Source of the DNA: Agapanthus africanus | Taxonomy: Eukaryota > Streptophyta > Magnoliopsida > Asparagales > Amaryllidaceae | DNA length: 64,000 nt | Direction of reading: 5' to 3' | Assembly: GCA_030015575.1 (NCBI GenBank) | Contig: CM057337.1 | Span: forward strand, 377,231,582-377,295,581 | Shown: piece after piece, positions 1 through 9,318 of the stretch | How the letters are laid out: every line of letters begins with the position of its first letter | How positions within the stretch are numbered: the stretch's first letter is position 1 | Program-made: the position numbers and the translations under genes | Notes under the pieces: generated by a model | Seen by the model: only the letters and a program-made list of their open reading frames with translations | Databases searched by the model: none | What the model was told of the DNA's origin: nothing

Positions 1-1910
1 TCCACACCTGGTCTTTGACGAAAACCCTTTGCTACAAGTCTAGCTTTGAAAGTCTCCACTTTCCCATCTACACCAAGTTTCTTCTTAAAGATCCACTTGC
101 TCCCAATGGGTTTTACCCCTTCAGGAGCAACTTCCAAAGTCCATACTTTGTTGGTGTACATGGAATCCATCTCGGACCGCATAGTATCCAGCCATTTCAC
201 TGAGTCCCCACTCGTGATGGCCTGCTCGAAGCTAGTTGGGTCATCATCCTCCATGATGCAATCCTCGCTTCCACCATCAATGAGAAAACCGTAGTATCTC
301 TCAGGTGGACGAGAAACCCTACCAGATCGGCGGAGAGGCTGAGGTTCGTCGGGTACTACCGAATCTTCCGGTTCCACTAAATCTTCAGTTATAGTTTGTG
401 TTTCTGGAACTTCTTCCAGTTCTACCTCAGAGCCACTAATCTCTTTTGCAAGAAATTCCTTTTCTAAAAAGGTGGCATGTTGAGCAATAAACACTTTTTG
501 TTGTTCACTGTGGTAGAAGAGATATCCATTTGAATGTTTAGGATATCCCACAAACTTACATAGAACTGACCGTGCCTCGAGTTTATCTGGATTTTGCCTT
601 TTGACATAGGCCAGACAACCCCATATCTTAACTCGTTTAAGACATGGTCTCTTCCCACTCCATATCTCATATGGTGTGGTAGGTACAGATTTAGTTGGAA
701 CTTGATTCAATAGGTATGCCGCTGACTCAAGCGCATACCCCCAGAAGAAAATAGGTAACTCAGCTGTACTCATCATAGAGCGCACCATATCTAATAGGGT
801 GCGATTCCTCCGCTCCGATACACCGTTGTGCTGTGGTGTATAAGGAGGAGTAAGCTGAGAGAGAATCCCATTCTCTTTTAGGAAGTCCAGGAATTCATTG
901 CTCAAGTATTCACCTCCTCGATCAGATCGAAGGATTTTAATACTTTTTCCGGTTTGTTTCTCGACTTCTTGTTTATATTCTCTGAATTTCTCAAAAGCTT
1001 CATACTTGTGTCTTATCAAGTACACATGTCCGTATCTTGAGAGATCGTCAGTGAATGTAATGAAGTACGAAGAACCATCCCTGGCATGTGTAGACATGGG
1101 ACCGCATACATCACTATGTATTAGTCCCAAGAGTTCGGTAGCTCTTTCTCCGTGTCCCGTAAACGGAGTCTTGGTCATCTTGCCTTTGAGACATGACTGG
1201 CAAGTGTCATAGGATGAAAATTCAAACGGATTTAAATATCCATCCTTATGCAACTTAGCCAGTCGTGTCGCATTGATGTGACCCAGTCTACAATGCCACA
1301 AGAAGGATTCGTTGAGTTCAGAACTCTTCCTCTTGTTTGTGTTTGTTATGCTGAGGACTGTTGATTGGTTTAGAACATAAATGCCATTGCACAACGTGCC
1401 TGATCCAACCAACTTTTGGTTATGGAAAATGTTCATAACATTGTCCTGTAATACAAAATTATATCCCTCTTTACTTAATAAAGAAACTGATATAATGTTG
1501 CATATCAGGTTCGGCATGTAATAGCATTCGTTCAGAACCAATGTATTACCAGTTGGTAATACAAGGTGATATTCCCCGACAGTCTTAGCTGCAACAATTG
1601 CACCATTTCCAACTCTGATGTCTTTATCACCTTCCCCAAGTTCTCTACCTTTCCTAAGCCCATGCAACTGATTACATATATGGGATCCTGACCCGGTATC
1701 CATTACCCAGGACGTAGAGCAAATAGAGAAACAGTTCTCAGTAACGAACACACCCGAAGAAAATGCATCAACATGTACTTTCTTCATTCGGGTGGCATGG
1801 GAATCCTGGTATTCCCCTATTTCCTGTTCATTCCTATAACTCTTATAAGAAAGAACGGAACCAACGTTCCCCAGCACAGTATAACATGCGGGTTCGGTCA
1901 ATACATCCAT
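1..1910 (-). CDS. pol: Element A Pol polyprotein (protease-integrase-RT), partial
   Basis: This encodes the enzyme polyprotein of a copia retrotransposon, acting in cytoplasmic virus-like particles and, for integrase, in the nucleus. I read the frame codon by codon and found no stop from 2009 down to base 1, at least 669 codons. Visible in order: protease active site DTGSGSH (DTG at 1692-1700), the GAG-pre-integrase HHCC zinc site (WHCRLGH near 1290; TCQSC near 1200), integrase D at 1110, D at 921 and E at 813 (spacing 63 and 36, the copia DDE pattern), then the RT entry region. The first ATG in frame is 1908-1910. D has an ATG about nine codons further upstream, which in A is ATT, so A may start at 1910 or be joined to an upstream exon at 1946. 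The 3' end (RT core, RNase H) is off the window. No zinc knuckle precedes the protease. Confidence 0.9.
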   Translation of the reverse strand, partial: MDVLTEPACYTVLGNVGSVLSYKSYRNEQEIGEYQDSHATRMKKVHVDAFSSGVFVTENCFSICSTSWVMDTGSGSHICNQLHGLRKGRELGEGDKDIRVGNGAIVAAKTVGEYHLVLPTGNTLVLNECYYMPNLICNIISVSLLSKEGYNFVLQDNVMNIFHNQKLVGSGTLCNGIYVLNQSTVLSITNTNKRKSSELNESFLWHCRLGHINATRLAKLHKDGYLNPFEFSSYDTCQSCLKGKMTKTPFTGHGERATELLGLIHSDVCGPMSTHARDGSSYFITFTDDLSRYGHVYLIRHKYEAFEKFREYKQEVEKQTGKSIKILRSDRGGEYLSNEFLDFLKENGILSQLTPPYTPQHNGVSERRNRTLLDMVRSMMSTAELPIFFWGYALESAAYLLNQVPTKSVPTTPYEIWSGKRPCLKRVKIWGCLAYVKRQNPDKLEARSVLCKFVGYPKHSNGYLFYHSEQQKVFIAQHATFLEKEFLAKEISGSEVELEEVPETQTITEDLVEPEDSVVPDEPQPLRRSGRVSRPPERYYGFLIDGGSEDCIMEDDDPTSFEQAITSGDSVKWLDTMRSEMDSMYTNKVWTLEVAPEGVKPIGSKWIFKKKLGVDGKVETFKARLVAKGFRQRPGV

Positions 1911-1946
1911 ATTATTATCTTTATTAAGGCATGAAATGGTCGCTAC

Positions 1947-1968
1947 CTGGAGAGAGAGAGAAGAAAAC
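1947..1968 (-). other. Candidate 3' splice acceptor in front of pol (element A)
   Basis: On the coding strand a TTTTCTTCTCTCTCTCTCCAG tract directly precedes GTAGCG and the open pol frame. A long pyrimidine run ending in CAG is the textbook plant acceptor. The same tract lies at the same place in D (25821-25842) and I (58746-58769). H has lost the AG and E has TTTAG shifted by one base. No donor could be identified, so splicing is an inference; it may simply be a (CT)n stretch. Confidence 0.4.
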
Positions 1969-2384
1969 ACTTTAGCGTATGCTCGTGCAAGATCAGATTG
2001 GTTATTATCTTATCTAATCAGGATGGCTCCCACTGCTTTTTATCAAATCTTCCTCCAAACCCTAAAAGGAAAGACTAGCCGGGATTAATTACACACTACA
2101 AGTTCGCCAATCTTTCAGCCAGGCCAGGGTCGGTACTTTGAGGGAGGTCCCCCGTGCTTTCGCACGAACCTAATTACTGTAAACCTCGTTTTCCCAGAGG
2201 CGTAACCTCGTTAACACCTTTCTAGACACCTACTTGATCGGCTAATTGCACTGTGTAAAACTCTCCCAGGAGTAACTCTTACTCGCAGTGGGTATCGGGA
2301 TCCAACTATCTCATAGAAGGTATGCAATCTCATTGCAAATTTCAACACTTGAAATTCCCGATAATATTTTGCCCCTAGTGTACC

Positions 2385-2583
2385 ATGACCTTGACAGAGG
2401 TCAACAAATCATAATGCACTAGTCAAGTTCAACCCGTCATTTCTTGATTGAATCAAACCCACCCGCACGACCCTTGACAGAGGTCAACAAGGTCGCATGA
2501 CTACCCTAATCCAATCACATCACATGCTTTGCAGATAATTACTAGTTAGCTACCGCACACTACGCCTTGACAGAGGTCAACAA
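2385..2583 (-). repeat. Triplicated TTGAC/GTCAA hairpin array (element A)
   Basis: Three copies of TTGAC-agag-GTCAA lie at 2391-2404, 2474-2487 and 2567-2580, each followed by CAA. Each has its own outer stem: ATGA/TCAT (2385-2388 with 2409-2412), CGACC/GGTCG (2468-2472 with 2491-2495) and CTACG/CGCAG. The third stem has one A.C on the plus strand, which is a U.G wobble in the transcript. The same array recurs in D, H, E and I with compensating changes. Confidence 0.8.
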
Positions 2584-2732
2584 ACGCAGCACGAATACTA
2601 AATAGTCTTTATCTGAAATGACGGAGGGCTACGCAGGTTTTCATAAAACCATGAGCGTAATGAACTTGATATCGTTGTAGAATCAAATGAAGTTTTGAAA
2701 TGGAGTGATTTTGAGGCTTTTCTAGTTTTGCT

Positions 2733-2914
2733 AAAGGAGTCACTCCCGGCGAAGGGATCTCGGTCCTTTCCTCGTCGAATGAGGTGCGGGATATATCATA
2801 TATATCACTGTGCAAAGCAAAAACTCTTAAAAGCAATCAAAACCAAACCGAGTGTGTAGCATCTGCCAGTTATTGCTAAAGGAGTCACTCCCGGTGAAGG
2901 GATCTCGGTCCTTT
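2733..2914 (-). repeat. Duplicated AAAGGA/TCCTTT hairpin (element A)
   Basis: The two copies lie at 2733-2769 and 2878-2914. The outer stem is AAAGGA with TCCTTT. It encloses a nearly invariant GTCACTCCCGGTGAAGGGAT-type core whose CTCCC and GGGA can pair. In other elements the outer stem becomes AAAGAG/CTCTTT or CAAGGG/CCCTTG, changed on both sides. Confidence 0.75.
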
Positions 2915-3119
2915 CCTCATCGAATAAGGTGCGGGGTATATCATATATACCGCTGTGCAAAGCAAGAACTGTAGCTACCTGTTTTATTTTAAAATTCGAT
3001 TCTACAACATCTTAGGTTTCTTTTCTTTCATTAATCACATTAATGAAGTCCCATCATTTAAATACCTAAACATCACAGATAGATATGACGTACACTTATG
3101 CCATCCGCATTCGCCTCGA

Positions 3120-3168
3120 TGTCCCCTCGTGCACCGTTAGGTTAGGTAACTAACGACAGAGCGGGGCA
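3120..3168 (-). other. CGTTAG/CTAACG hairpin (element A)
   Basis: CGTTAG (3135-3140) pairs with CTAACG (3150-3155) around GTTAGGTAA. An outer CCCC (3123-3126) faces GGGG (3163-3166). It is present in all five leaders; in H the outer arms are GTCCCG (22027-22032) and CGGGGAC (22068-22074). Confidence 0.65.
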
Positions 3169-4082
3169 GGGCTAGCGCGGGTGTAAAACATAAGTAACGT
3201 CTATATAATATATCATATATACTATATCCATCACAGAATCACATCAGAGATATCGCAGCAGAATAAACATATGAAATATTGGATATACTAGGACGTCCGT
3301 GTTTTCAATACGAGCCAGTATAAAACACGGATTCCACGGTCGTGATGAATAGCCAATCCCACACCCCTAGACCCCTACGAGAGCGGCAAGCAACCCTGCC
3401 AATCCTAGGGTAGGAGACCCGGGCTTGACTCCTCGAGTTGGTCTTCCACTGGACCCCAGAACCCGGTTACTTGTGCTCCCCTCCTTGGGTCTATCCTAAT
3501 GCGGAAAAGTAAATAATATACAAAGGGTGACAACTTCCGCTACCTGGAAGCGCCCCAAATGAAAGAATATTACATACAAGTTTTTATACATGAATGAAAA
3601 TGAAAAACACTCATCTCACATAAAAACCCCCGGCTATTCAAACACGACGATCCAATATAACATATCCAGCAACATATAACATCACATGTCATCAATGTAA
3701 GTAAGTATGCATACCCCAATTGTCGTTGACGTATAGCAACGAAACCGGCGATATGAACATACTACACTTACGGTCACAGAAAAGAAAGTGTAAAACTAAA
3801 ACAATTGGAATCCGCAACGGCTTTAGACATCACATGCCTAATCAGATATAAATCCCGCATTTTAGTCTCATTATCGAAAACTCTTTTCAATATCATATGG
3901 GACTAAATTGCTAGATTTATAACATTCATTCAGTTATCTCATAACTACTTGTGAATTCCAATTATTGTATCACATTCCAGATAAACAGAAAATGTTAAAC
4001 TTTCCGATCGAACAATCGAACACCCAAGTTTTCCCAATACAGATCAACACATGAAATAAGTCTAACAACATTCAGTTCGTAC

Positions 4083-4240
4083 CTCAGTACCAACGGTCCA
4101 GCCGTAGAAGGGTCAAGCCAACGCCTCACATGTGGCACGCCGTACTGCCCCAAACCCGAAGGTTCAAAGGGCAGTTCAAGACGGTCACATAATCGAGTTA
4201 AGGTTTGTTGTCTTCTAGAGGGACCATCGAGTTACTTGCA
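4083..4240 (-). other. Leader block shared with elements D, I and F
   Basis: This 150-base block matches 51325-51470 (D), 61205-61355 (I) and, at roughly 70% by eye, 35250-35400 in element F, which has completely different LTRs. In A one minus frame reads through it with the motif FEPSGLGQYG. The frame is also open in I, is stopped in D and is broken in F. It could be a decayed coding exon or a structural signal. Its function is unknown. Confidence 0.6.
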
Positions 4241-4520
4241 CTACTTAGAACGTCGTTAAACTACGGAAAAATCCAACACTTGGAAATTTCCCGACAGGGG
4301 AAAAATTGGGTATTTATATCCGGTCGAACTTTTTAACATATTCTAAAATTTATCCGGAAAGCCAAATATACAAAATTTGATACCCCGATCGAAACACCGA
4401 ATCACCAAAACTATTCCAGAAAATTCAACTCTTGAATAAATATTAAAAATTCCCAGAATATTCAGCATAATAAAATATGAGTTACTGTGCAATTTGTATT
4501 CAGTAATATGAACAGTACAC

Positions 4521-4563
4521 CGCGGAAGCGCGGCAGAAGGCATGCTTCTGCCGCGTTTCCGCG
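4521..4563 (-). other. GC-rich leader hairpin with palindromic tip (element A)
   Basis: Two 19-base arms (4521-4539 and 4545-4563) are inverted repeats with one mismatch. The tip is GCATG, flanked so that GCATGC is self-complementary. It lies about 190 bases downstream of the primer site in the transcript. Counterparts are in H (23031-23071), E (48555-48601) and I (61646-61692). Position and palindromic tip resemble retroviral dimer-initiation stems, but that role is inferred. Confidence 0.75.
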
Positions 4564-4750
4564 CCTGTATAGATGAATTAAAAGATCGTGTTTCACCATA
4601 ACTCTTAGATATTCCTGCTGAATTTTTTAGGCATTTTTAATCTGGAAAAATCCCGGTTTTTAGAAAATGTACAGAGAGCAATATAGATTTGGTGTTTCGG
4701 GTTCGTTCGGACTTCAAATCGCGTCTAGACTTCGCCTAAGGCTCTAGCTA

Positions 4751-4763
4751 GGCTCTGATACCA
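4751..4763 (-). other. Primer binding site, element A
   Basis: The plus strand reads ggctctgatacca, the reverse complement of TGGTATCAGAGCC. This is the standard plant site for the 3' end of initiator methionine tRNA. It lies one base from the LTR end. Confidence 0.95.
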
Positions 4764-4764
4764 G

Positions 4765-6986
4765 TGAAAGGTTCCAAGGCACCCTAGAGTGGTCTCACAA
4801 AGCATCGAACATGCCAATTTAAAATTTTTAGTGCCGAGAAACCCTAGACTATGGATCTTAAACTAGATGTTTAGGCGAAATAGAAAGCTAGTTAACACTT
4901 AACTACTAGGATACGGAAATTACAACCTTTGTAGATCCGGATATCCACCTCCACGGCTCCGCACCGAAGTCTTCTCGCTGTCTATCTTGAAGCTTGGACT
5001 CTCGTGACGGCTTCATCGGAGAAACGTGCGGAATAGGTCGTCGGCTTCGTGTCAAAGACGATCTACGTCGAGGTTGCACAAACTCAAGCTCCGACTTCAC
5101 AAACTTGTGAAACTTGTGAAGTAAACACCCAAAACAACTTGGCAAGAGGTAGAGGGTGAAGAAATAGGAGGTGGGTTCACTTTAGAATTGGATTTATCTC
5201 ACTAGATCTCAAGTTGCCATTTTTGTAGCAAGCTTGAAGAAGAAGAAGAAGATGAGCTCAAGAAAAGATTATGATAAGTCTTATGATAAAATAAATTTTA
5301 AATCAAATACTTATCATAACTAGAACTAGGGTTAAGTGTAGAGAATTAACCATGGTCACTTGGATGGGTTAGGGTTAAGCATGAAGATAAGGATGGTTAG
5401 CAAAGTCAAAGCTTCATGAAGCTTCAACTTAAAACAAAAAGAGCCACCATTCTCATCATAATCCATTTCAAATAAATAAATAAACAAACAAATAAATAAA
5501 TGAATATACAAAACCCTAATTATCAAATTAACCATGGATTAATTCTATACACTTAACTAAATGATCAAGTATCATCAAACATGATACAAAGTAGTGCACT
5601 AAAGCATATCACATATACAATGTGCATCAAGTGAGAAAAATCCGTTTAAAGTGAACCAATACTAGTTAATGCAATGCAATATATCAAATATATAATTATG
5701 CATTAAATCATTAAATCAACATTTGATTCAATGATCCGGTCATGTCGCACATAACCGACTAGAATCTAATGTATCGATTTATCGAATCAATGATTCGATA
5801 ACTAGGTCATATCGAATATAACCATTCGAAACATATATCGCGAGAATGAAATGCGGTATCACATACACGCATTATTCTCGGTCCTGCACATATCTCATAT
5901 GCGCTCCTATTTCGTTTCGCTTGAGCCAGGAAACCTCTGTGTAGGACTCTAAAGACTCGTCAATACGCCGGTAGCAGATGATGATCATATCAAGCACCCA
6001 CAAGCCGCAAGCGGTCTGCTAAACGTAACGGCCACCCGGGTATTGAGCGATCAGAAGATCGACGAGCTAGCCCGCTCACACTCCTGCGAATCCGACCAGT
6101 AACACTTACCATACAGTCCAGTCTCTTCGTCAGATACGTCGCATATCAAGTCTAGGGGTGGTAAACGTCAGACCCCAATAACCCGATAAGTCGTGCCGAT
6201 GTGAGGCTCGTAACGGGTCGAGAAACTACTGGTAACACTTACCAGCAAATCTCTGATCAGCCCTGGCCAGGGACTTCCCTGTTACGGCCAATCGAGCACA
6301 GCGCAACATCAACCCCCAATACCGGGAGAGACGAAACCCCTCCTATCGCTCATTGCCTCCATGTGACTCGGGACTGTACCCAAAGACCACCGTTTTGCAC
6401 GCCCTCATGGACGTGGTAAGGTGGAGATCAAAGCACAGTGGGAATCACACAAGACTCTATGACGATCTCGGGTCTACAGACTAACCTGTACAAGTGTCAC
6501 CTGAGAACTGCCATCTGACGTGAGGTATAATACCATCTGGGAGTTCTCGGCGAGTCCGTCCAGTGTACCCAGTCTCCACTGAGCACCCGTATACCATCTC
6601 TGATGTCAAACACCAATGGATATGGGATCATCCATCGCCCATCACATGGGTCGAGAAGCGTATACGCTAGTCTACTCTGGTATATCGATGCCCCGTCTCG
6701 ATACACCTACGACTAGGGACCTTGAAGGATGTACTTATGGACTACCATGTCCCCACTAGTATGATCTGCATCATAGTCTAGGTAGTCAAGTACAAATCCT
6801 AAGGGCTTTACCAACATGTAACTATAAGACAGTATAAAGAGACTAGTGTACATGTTAAGATAAATAGCAACCAGATAGCATACTATCATGTCGAGCAAGA
6901 AAGTCATCTCTATATATGTCCAAGCATCCAATATAATACACATAATCTGTACAATACTGGCCTCTAGGTCATACATACAACTAACA
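4765..6986 (-). mobile_element. Element A 5' LTR (2222 bp)
   Basis: It is bounded by TG at 4765 (transcript-sense CA end, next to the primer site) and ...CTAACA at 6986 (transcript-sense TGTTAG start). The half from about 5900 to 6986 aligns with LTRs of B, D, H, E, G and I and carries perfect small palindromes: CTGGTAA/TTACCAG (6229-6245), CCCTGGCCAGGG (6261-6272) and GAGAACT/AGTTCTC (6503-6548). The other half is AT-rich with (GAA)n and TATA-like runs near 5680-5700, a plausible promoter zone. Short ORFs across it are not conserved in frame between LTR families. Confidence 0.93.
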
Positions 6987-7088
6987 GTAGACACAGAGGA
7001 CAACAGCGCGGATCCACTCACAAAGGCCTTTTTCCCAGTAGAGATTTTTATGGGATGGTTGAGTATGAGATACTTCAACCACAGCTAA
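6987..7088 (+). pseudogene. pol: C-terminal end of copia RNase H (element B)
   Basis: Thirty-three codons and a TAA stop (7086-7088) encode the Pol C terminus, including NSADPLTKAF, the conserved tail of copia RNase H (compare NTVDPLTKAI in D). The upstream part of the gene was displaced by the insertion of A and is not in the window. Confidence 0.85.
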
Positions 7089-7125
7089 TTGTTGGGTATG
7101 TGATACCACATCAGATGGTCCTAGT

Positions 7126-7138
7126 GCAAGTGGGAGAT
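7126..7138 (+). other. Polypurine tract, element B
   Basis: The sequence gcaagtgggagat sits directly before the LTR start TGTTAG. It is the plus-strand priming site of plant copia elements. The reverse complement occurs beside each 3' LTR of D, H, E and I. Confidence 0.88.
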
Positions 7139-9318
7139 TGTTAGTTATATGTATGCCCTAGAGGCCATTACTGTACATACGATGTATATTGTAGTGGATG
7201 CTTGGACATATAAAGGGAGGACTTTCTTGCTCGACATGAAAGTATGCTATCTGGTTGTACTTTATCATAACATGTACTCTGATTGTCTCTATGATACATG
7301 TTGATAAAGCCCTTAGGATATGTACTCGACTACTGGGACTATGATGAGATCATACTAGTGGGGCCACGGTAGTCGACGAGTACATCCTATAAATGTTCCT
7401 AGTCGAGGATGTATCGAGACAGGGCATCGATGCACCAGAGTAGACTAGCGTATACGCATCTTGACCCATATGATGGGCGATGGATGATCCCATATCCATA
7501 GGAGTTTGACTTCAAGGATGGTGTGTGAGTGCTCAGTAGAGATTGGGTACACTGGATGGACTAGCCGAGAACTCCCAGACGGTATTATACCTCACGTCAG
7601 ATGGCAGTTCTCCGATGACACTAGTACAGAGTAGTTTGTTGACCCGAGATCGTCATAGAGTCTTGTGTGATTCCCACTGTGCTTTGATTTCCATCATACC
7701 ACGTCTAAGAGGGCATGCAAAAAGGTTTCTTTTGGGTACAGTCCCGAATCACATGGGGGCAATGAGCGATAAGAGGGGATTCGTCTCTCCCGGTATAGGG
7801 AGTTTATGTTGTGCTGTGTTCGATTGGATATAACTGGAAATCCCTGGCCAGGGTTGCTGAGATTTACTGGTAAGTGTTATCAGTAGTTTCGCGAACTGTT
7901 ATAGACCTCAAATCGACCCGACTTATCAAGCTACTGGGGTCTGACGTTTACCACCCCTAGGCGAAATATGCGACATATCAGACGACGAGACCGGGCTGTA
8001 CGGGAGTGTTACTGACTGGATTCACAGGAAAATGTACAGGATTGCTTGTTAATCTTCTGAGCGCTCAATACCTGGGTAGCTGTTACGTTTAACTGACGCT
8101 TGCAGCTTGTGGGTGTTTGATATGATCATCACCTACTGCCGGCGTATTGACGATTCTTTAGAGTCCTAGACAGAGGTTTCTTGGCTCAGGCAAAACGGAG
8201 TAGGAGCACATATGTGATATGTGCGGGACCGAGAACAATACGTGTATCTGATACCGTATTAGATTCTCGCCATATGAAATATCGGCTGGGTATATGTGAT
8301 ATAGCCGGGTCATCGGATCAAGTTTTGATTCGATGAACTGATACAGATTATATTAGTCGGTTATTTGTGAAATAGCCGGATTATCGGATCAAGTGTTGAT
8401 TCGATAATTTAATATATAATTATATATTTGATATATTAAATTACATTAATTGATATAAGCTCACTAAATGATTCTTTTTCTCACTCGGGTAATACATTGA
8501 TATATATGCGATATATGTTAATTGTATTATTTTCTTTTTGTTACAAAATATATTATATATGTGATATATAATATTGTAACAAGTTATGATAACTAATGCA
8601 ATATACTTAGTGGAGATTAAACAAGGTTGGGGTTTGATTTGGGTTAGTCCATTAATGAACCTTCTACAAGGTTTTCTTCTTGTTTTTGCAAAGATATTTT
8701 GTAGTGACTCATTCTTAACCCAACCCTAACCCTTAACCCCTAGTCAACTCTTTACTTGGGTTAGATTATATTATTAACAACCATGGTTGCATAAGTTATT
8801 ATTATTACATTTTCATTATTCATCACAAAAGGATTCATCTTCTTCTTCCTCTTTGCAAAGCTTTCTTGCTTTGATTTTTGTGATGAAAGTGAGTGAGAAT
8901 AAGAAAACAAATGAGAGCTAAAATCCTACTTCATCATCCTCATCTATCCTTGCCATTTAGATGAGGGTGTTCACCTCATTAGTGGGTGAGAGCTTGGGTT
9001 AAGGAAACTTCAAGGTAGATCATCTTTGTTATCGAAGATCGGAAGCAAGCTTGCAACTTTCTCTTCGTGGAGCCTTTTTAGAGTCCGGATGCACGATGAT
9101 CGTAGCGAAGGGACCTCAACACGGAGCTTTAGAATTGAAAGGCAGGATCTACAAAGGTTGTAATCCCAAACTCTTAGATGTTAAAGTGTTTAACATGCTT
9201 TGTTTCACCTAATCTCTAGTCTAAGATCTTGGTTTAGGGTTGTTCGGCACGGCTAAATTTTAAATCGGGCATGGTTGATGCCTTATAGACCCATGTGCGT
9301 GTGCCTAGCAACCCTATA
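7139..9318 (+). mobile_element. Element B 3' LTR (2180 bp)
   Basis: The LTR starts TGTTAGTTATATG and is homologous, in opposite orientation, to the LTRs of A and I along its length. It carries the same palindromes, for example CCCTGGCCAGGG at 7842-7853. AT-rich TATA-like sequence at about 8400-8580 could hold the promoter. A 96-residue ORF at 7543-7833 overlaps the conserved structured half and I do not regard it as a gene. Confidence 0.9.

Larger units (their letters stand above)
1969..4750 (-). other. Element A non-coding leader (primer site to pol), structured
   Basis: About 2.8 kb lie between primer site and pol, where copia gag belongs. I find no gag-like reading frame: minus-strand ORFs are 75 residues or shorter and match nothing I recognise. 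The region aligns along most of its length with the leaders of D, H, E and I. It contains a set of hairpins: AATTTCAA/TTGAAATT at 2338-2356, three TTGAC/GTCAA hairpins, GGTTTT/AAAACC near 2636-2650, two AAAGGA/TCCTTT hairpins, CGTTAG/CTAACG near 3135-3155 and a GC-rich hairpin near 4521-4563. The stretch 3170-4080 is AT-rich and I see nothing definite in it. Confidence 0.7.
1..6986 (-). mobile_element. Element A: Ty1/copia LTR retrotransposon, 5' part
   Basis: The minus-strand element reads, from high to low coordinate, 5' LTR (4765-6986), primer site (4751-4763), a 2.8 kb non-coding leader, then protease, integrase and the start of reverse transcriptase, which leaves the window at base 1. 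The order protease-integrase-RT is diagnostic of Ty1/copia. The LTR ends in TG...CA and abuts the RNase H tail of element B at 6987, so A is inserted into B. The target duplication should be gtaga (6987-6991), but its partner lies off the left edge. A is the best-preserved copia copy here. Confidence 0.93.
6987..9318 (+). mobile_element. Element B: copia remnant on the plus strand (RNase H tail, PPT, 3' LTR)
   Basis: This is the only plus-strand element in the window. It begins inside the end of RNase H, where element A was inserted, and runs through the polypurine tract into a complete 3' LTR. The LTR ends in ...CCCTATA instead of the expected ...CTACA, so its last CA has mutated. It is followed by C sequence (ggcat...), marking B's insertion into C. 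Confidence 0.88.

Noticed and set aside
464-670. 68-codon minus ORF in element A
   Set aside because: It is out of frame with the uninterrupted pol frame over the same bases.
2385-2583. Spaced short repeats resembling a CRISPR array or plasmid-type iterons
   Set aside because: There are only three units, each an inverted repeat with its own outer stem, inside a plant retroelement. No cas or rep genes are present.
7543-7833. 96-codon ORF in the B LTR with similar ORFs in the I LTRs (55268-55495, 63673-63900)
   Set aside because: The region is conserved in other LTR families too, but with indels that are not multiples of three and with paired-arm changes, so the conservation is of nucleotide structure.
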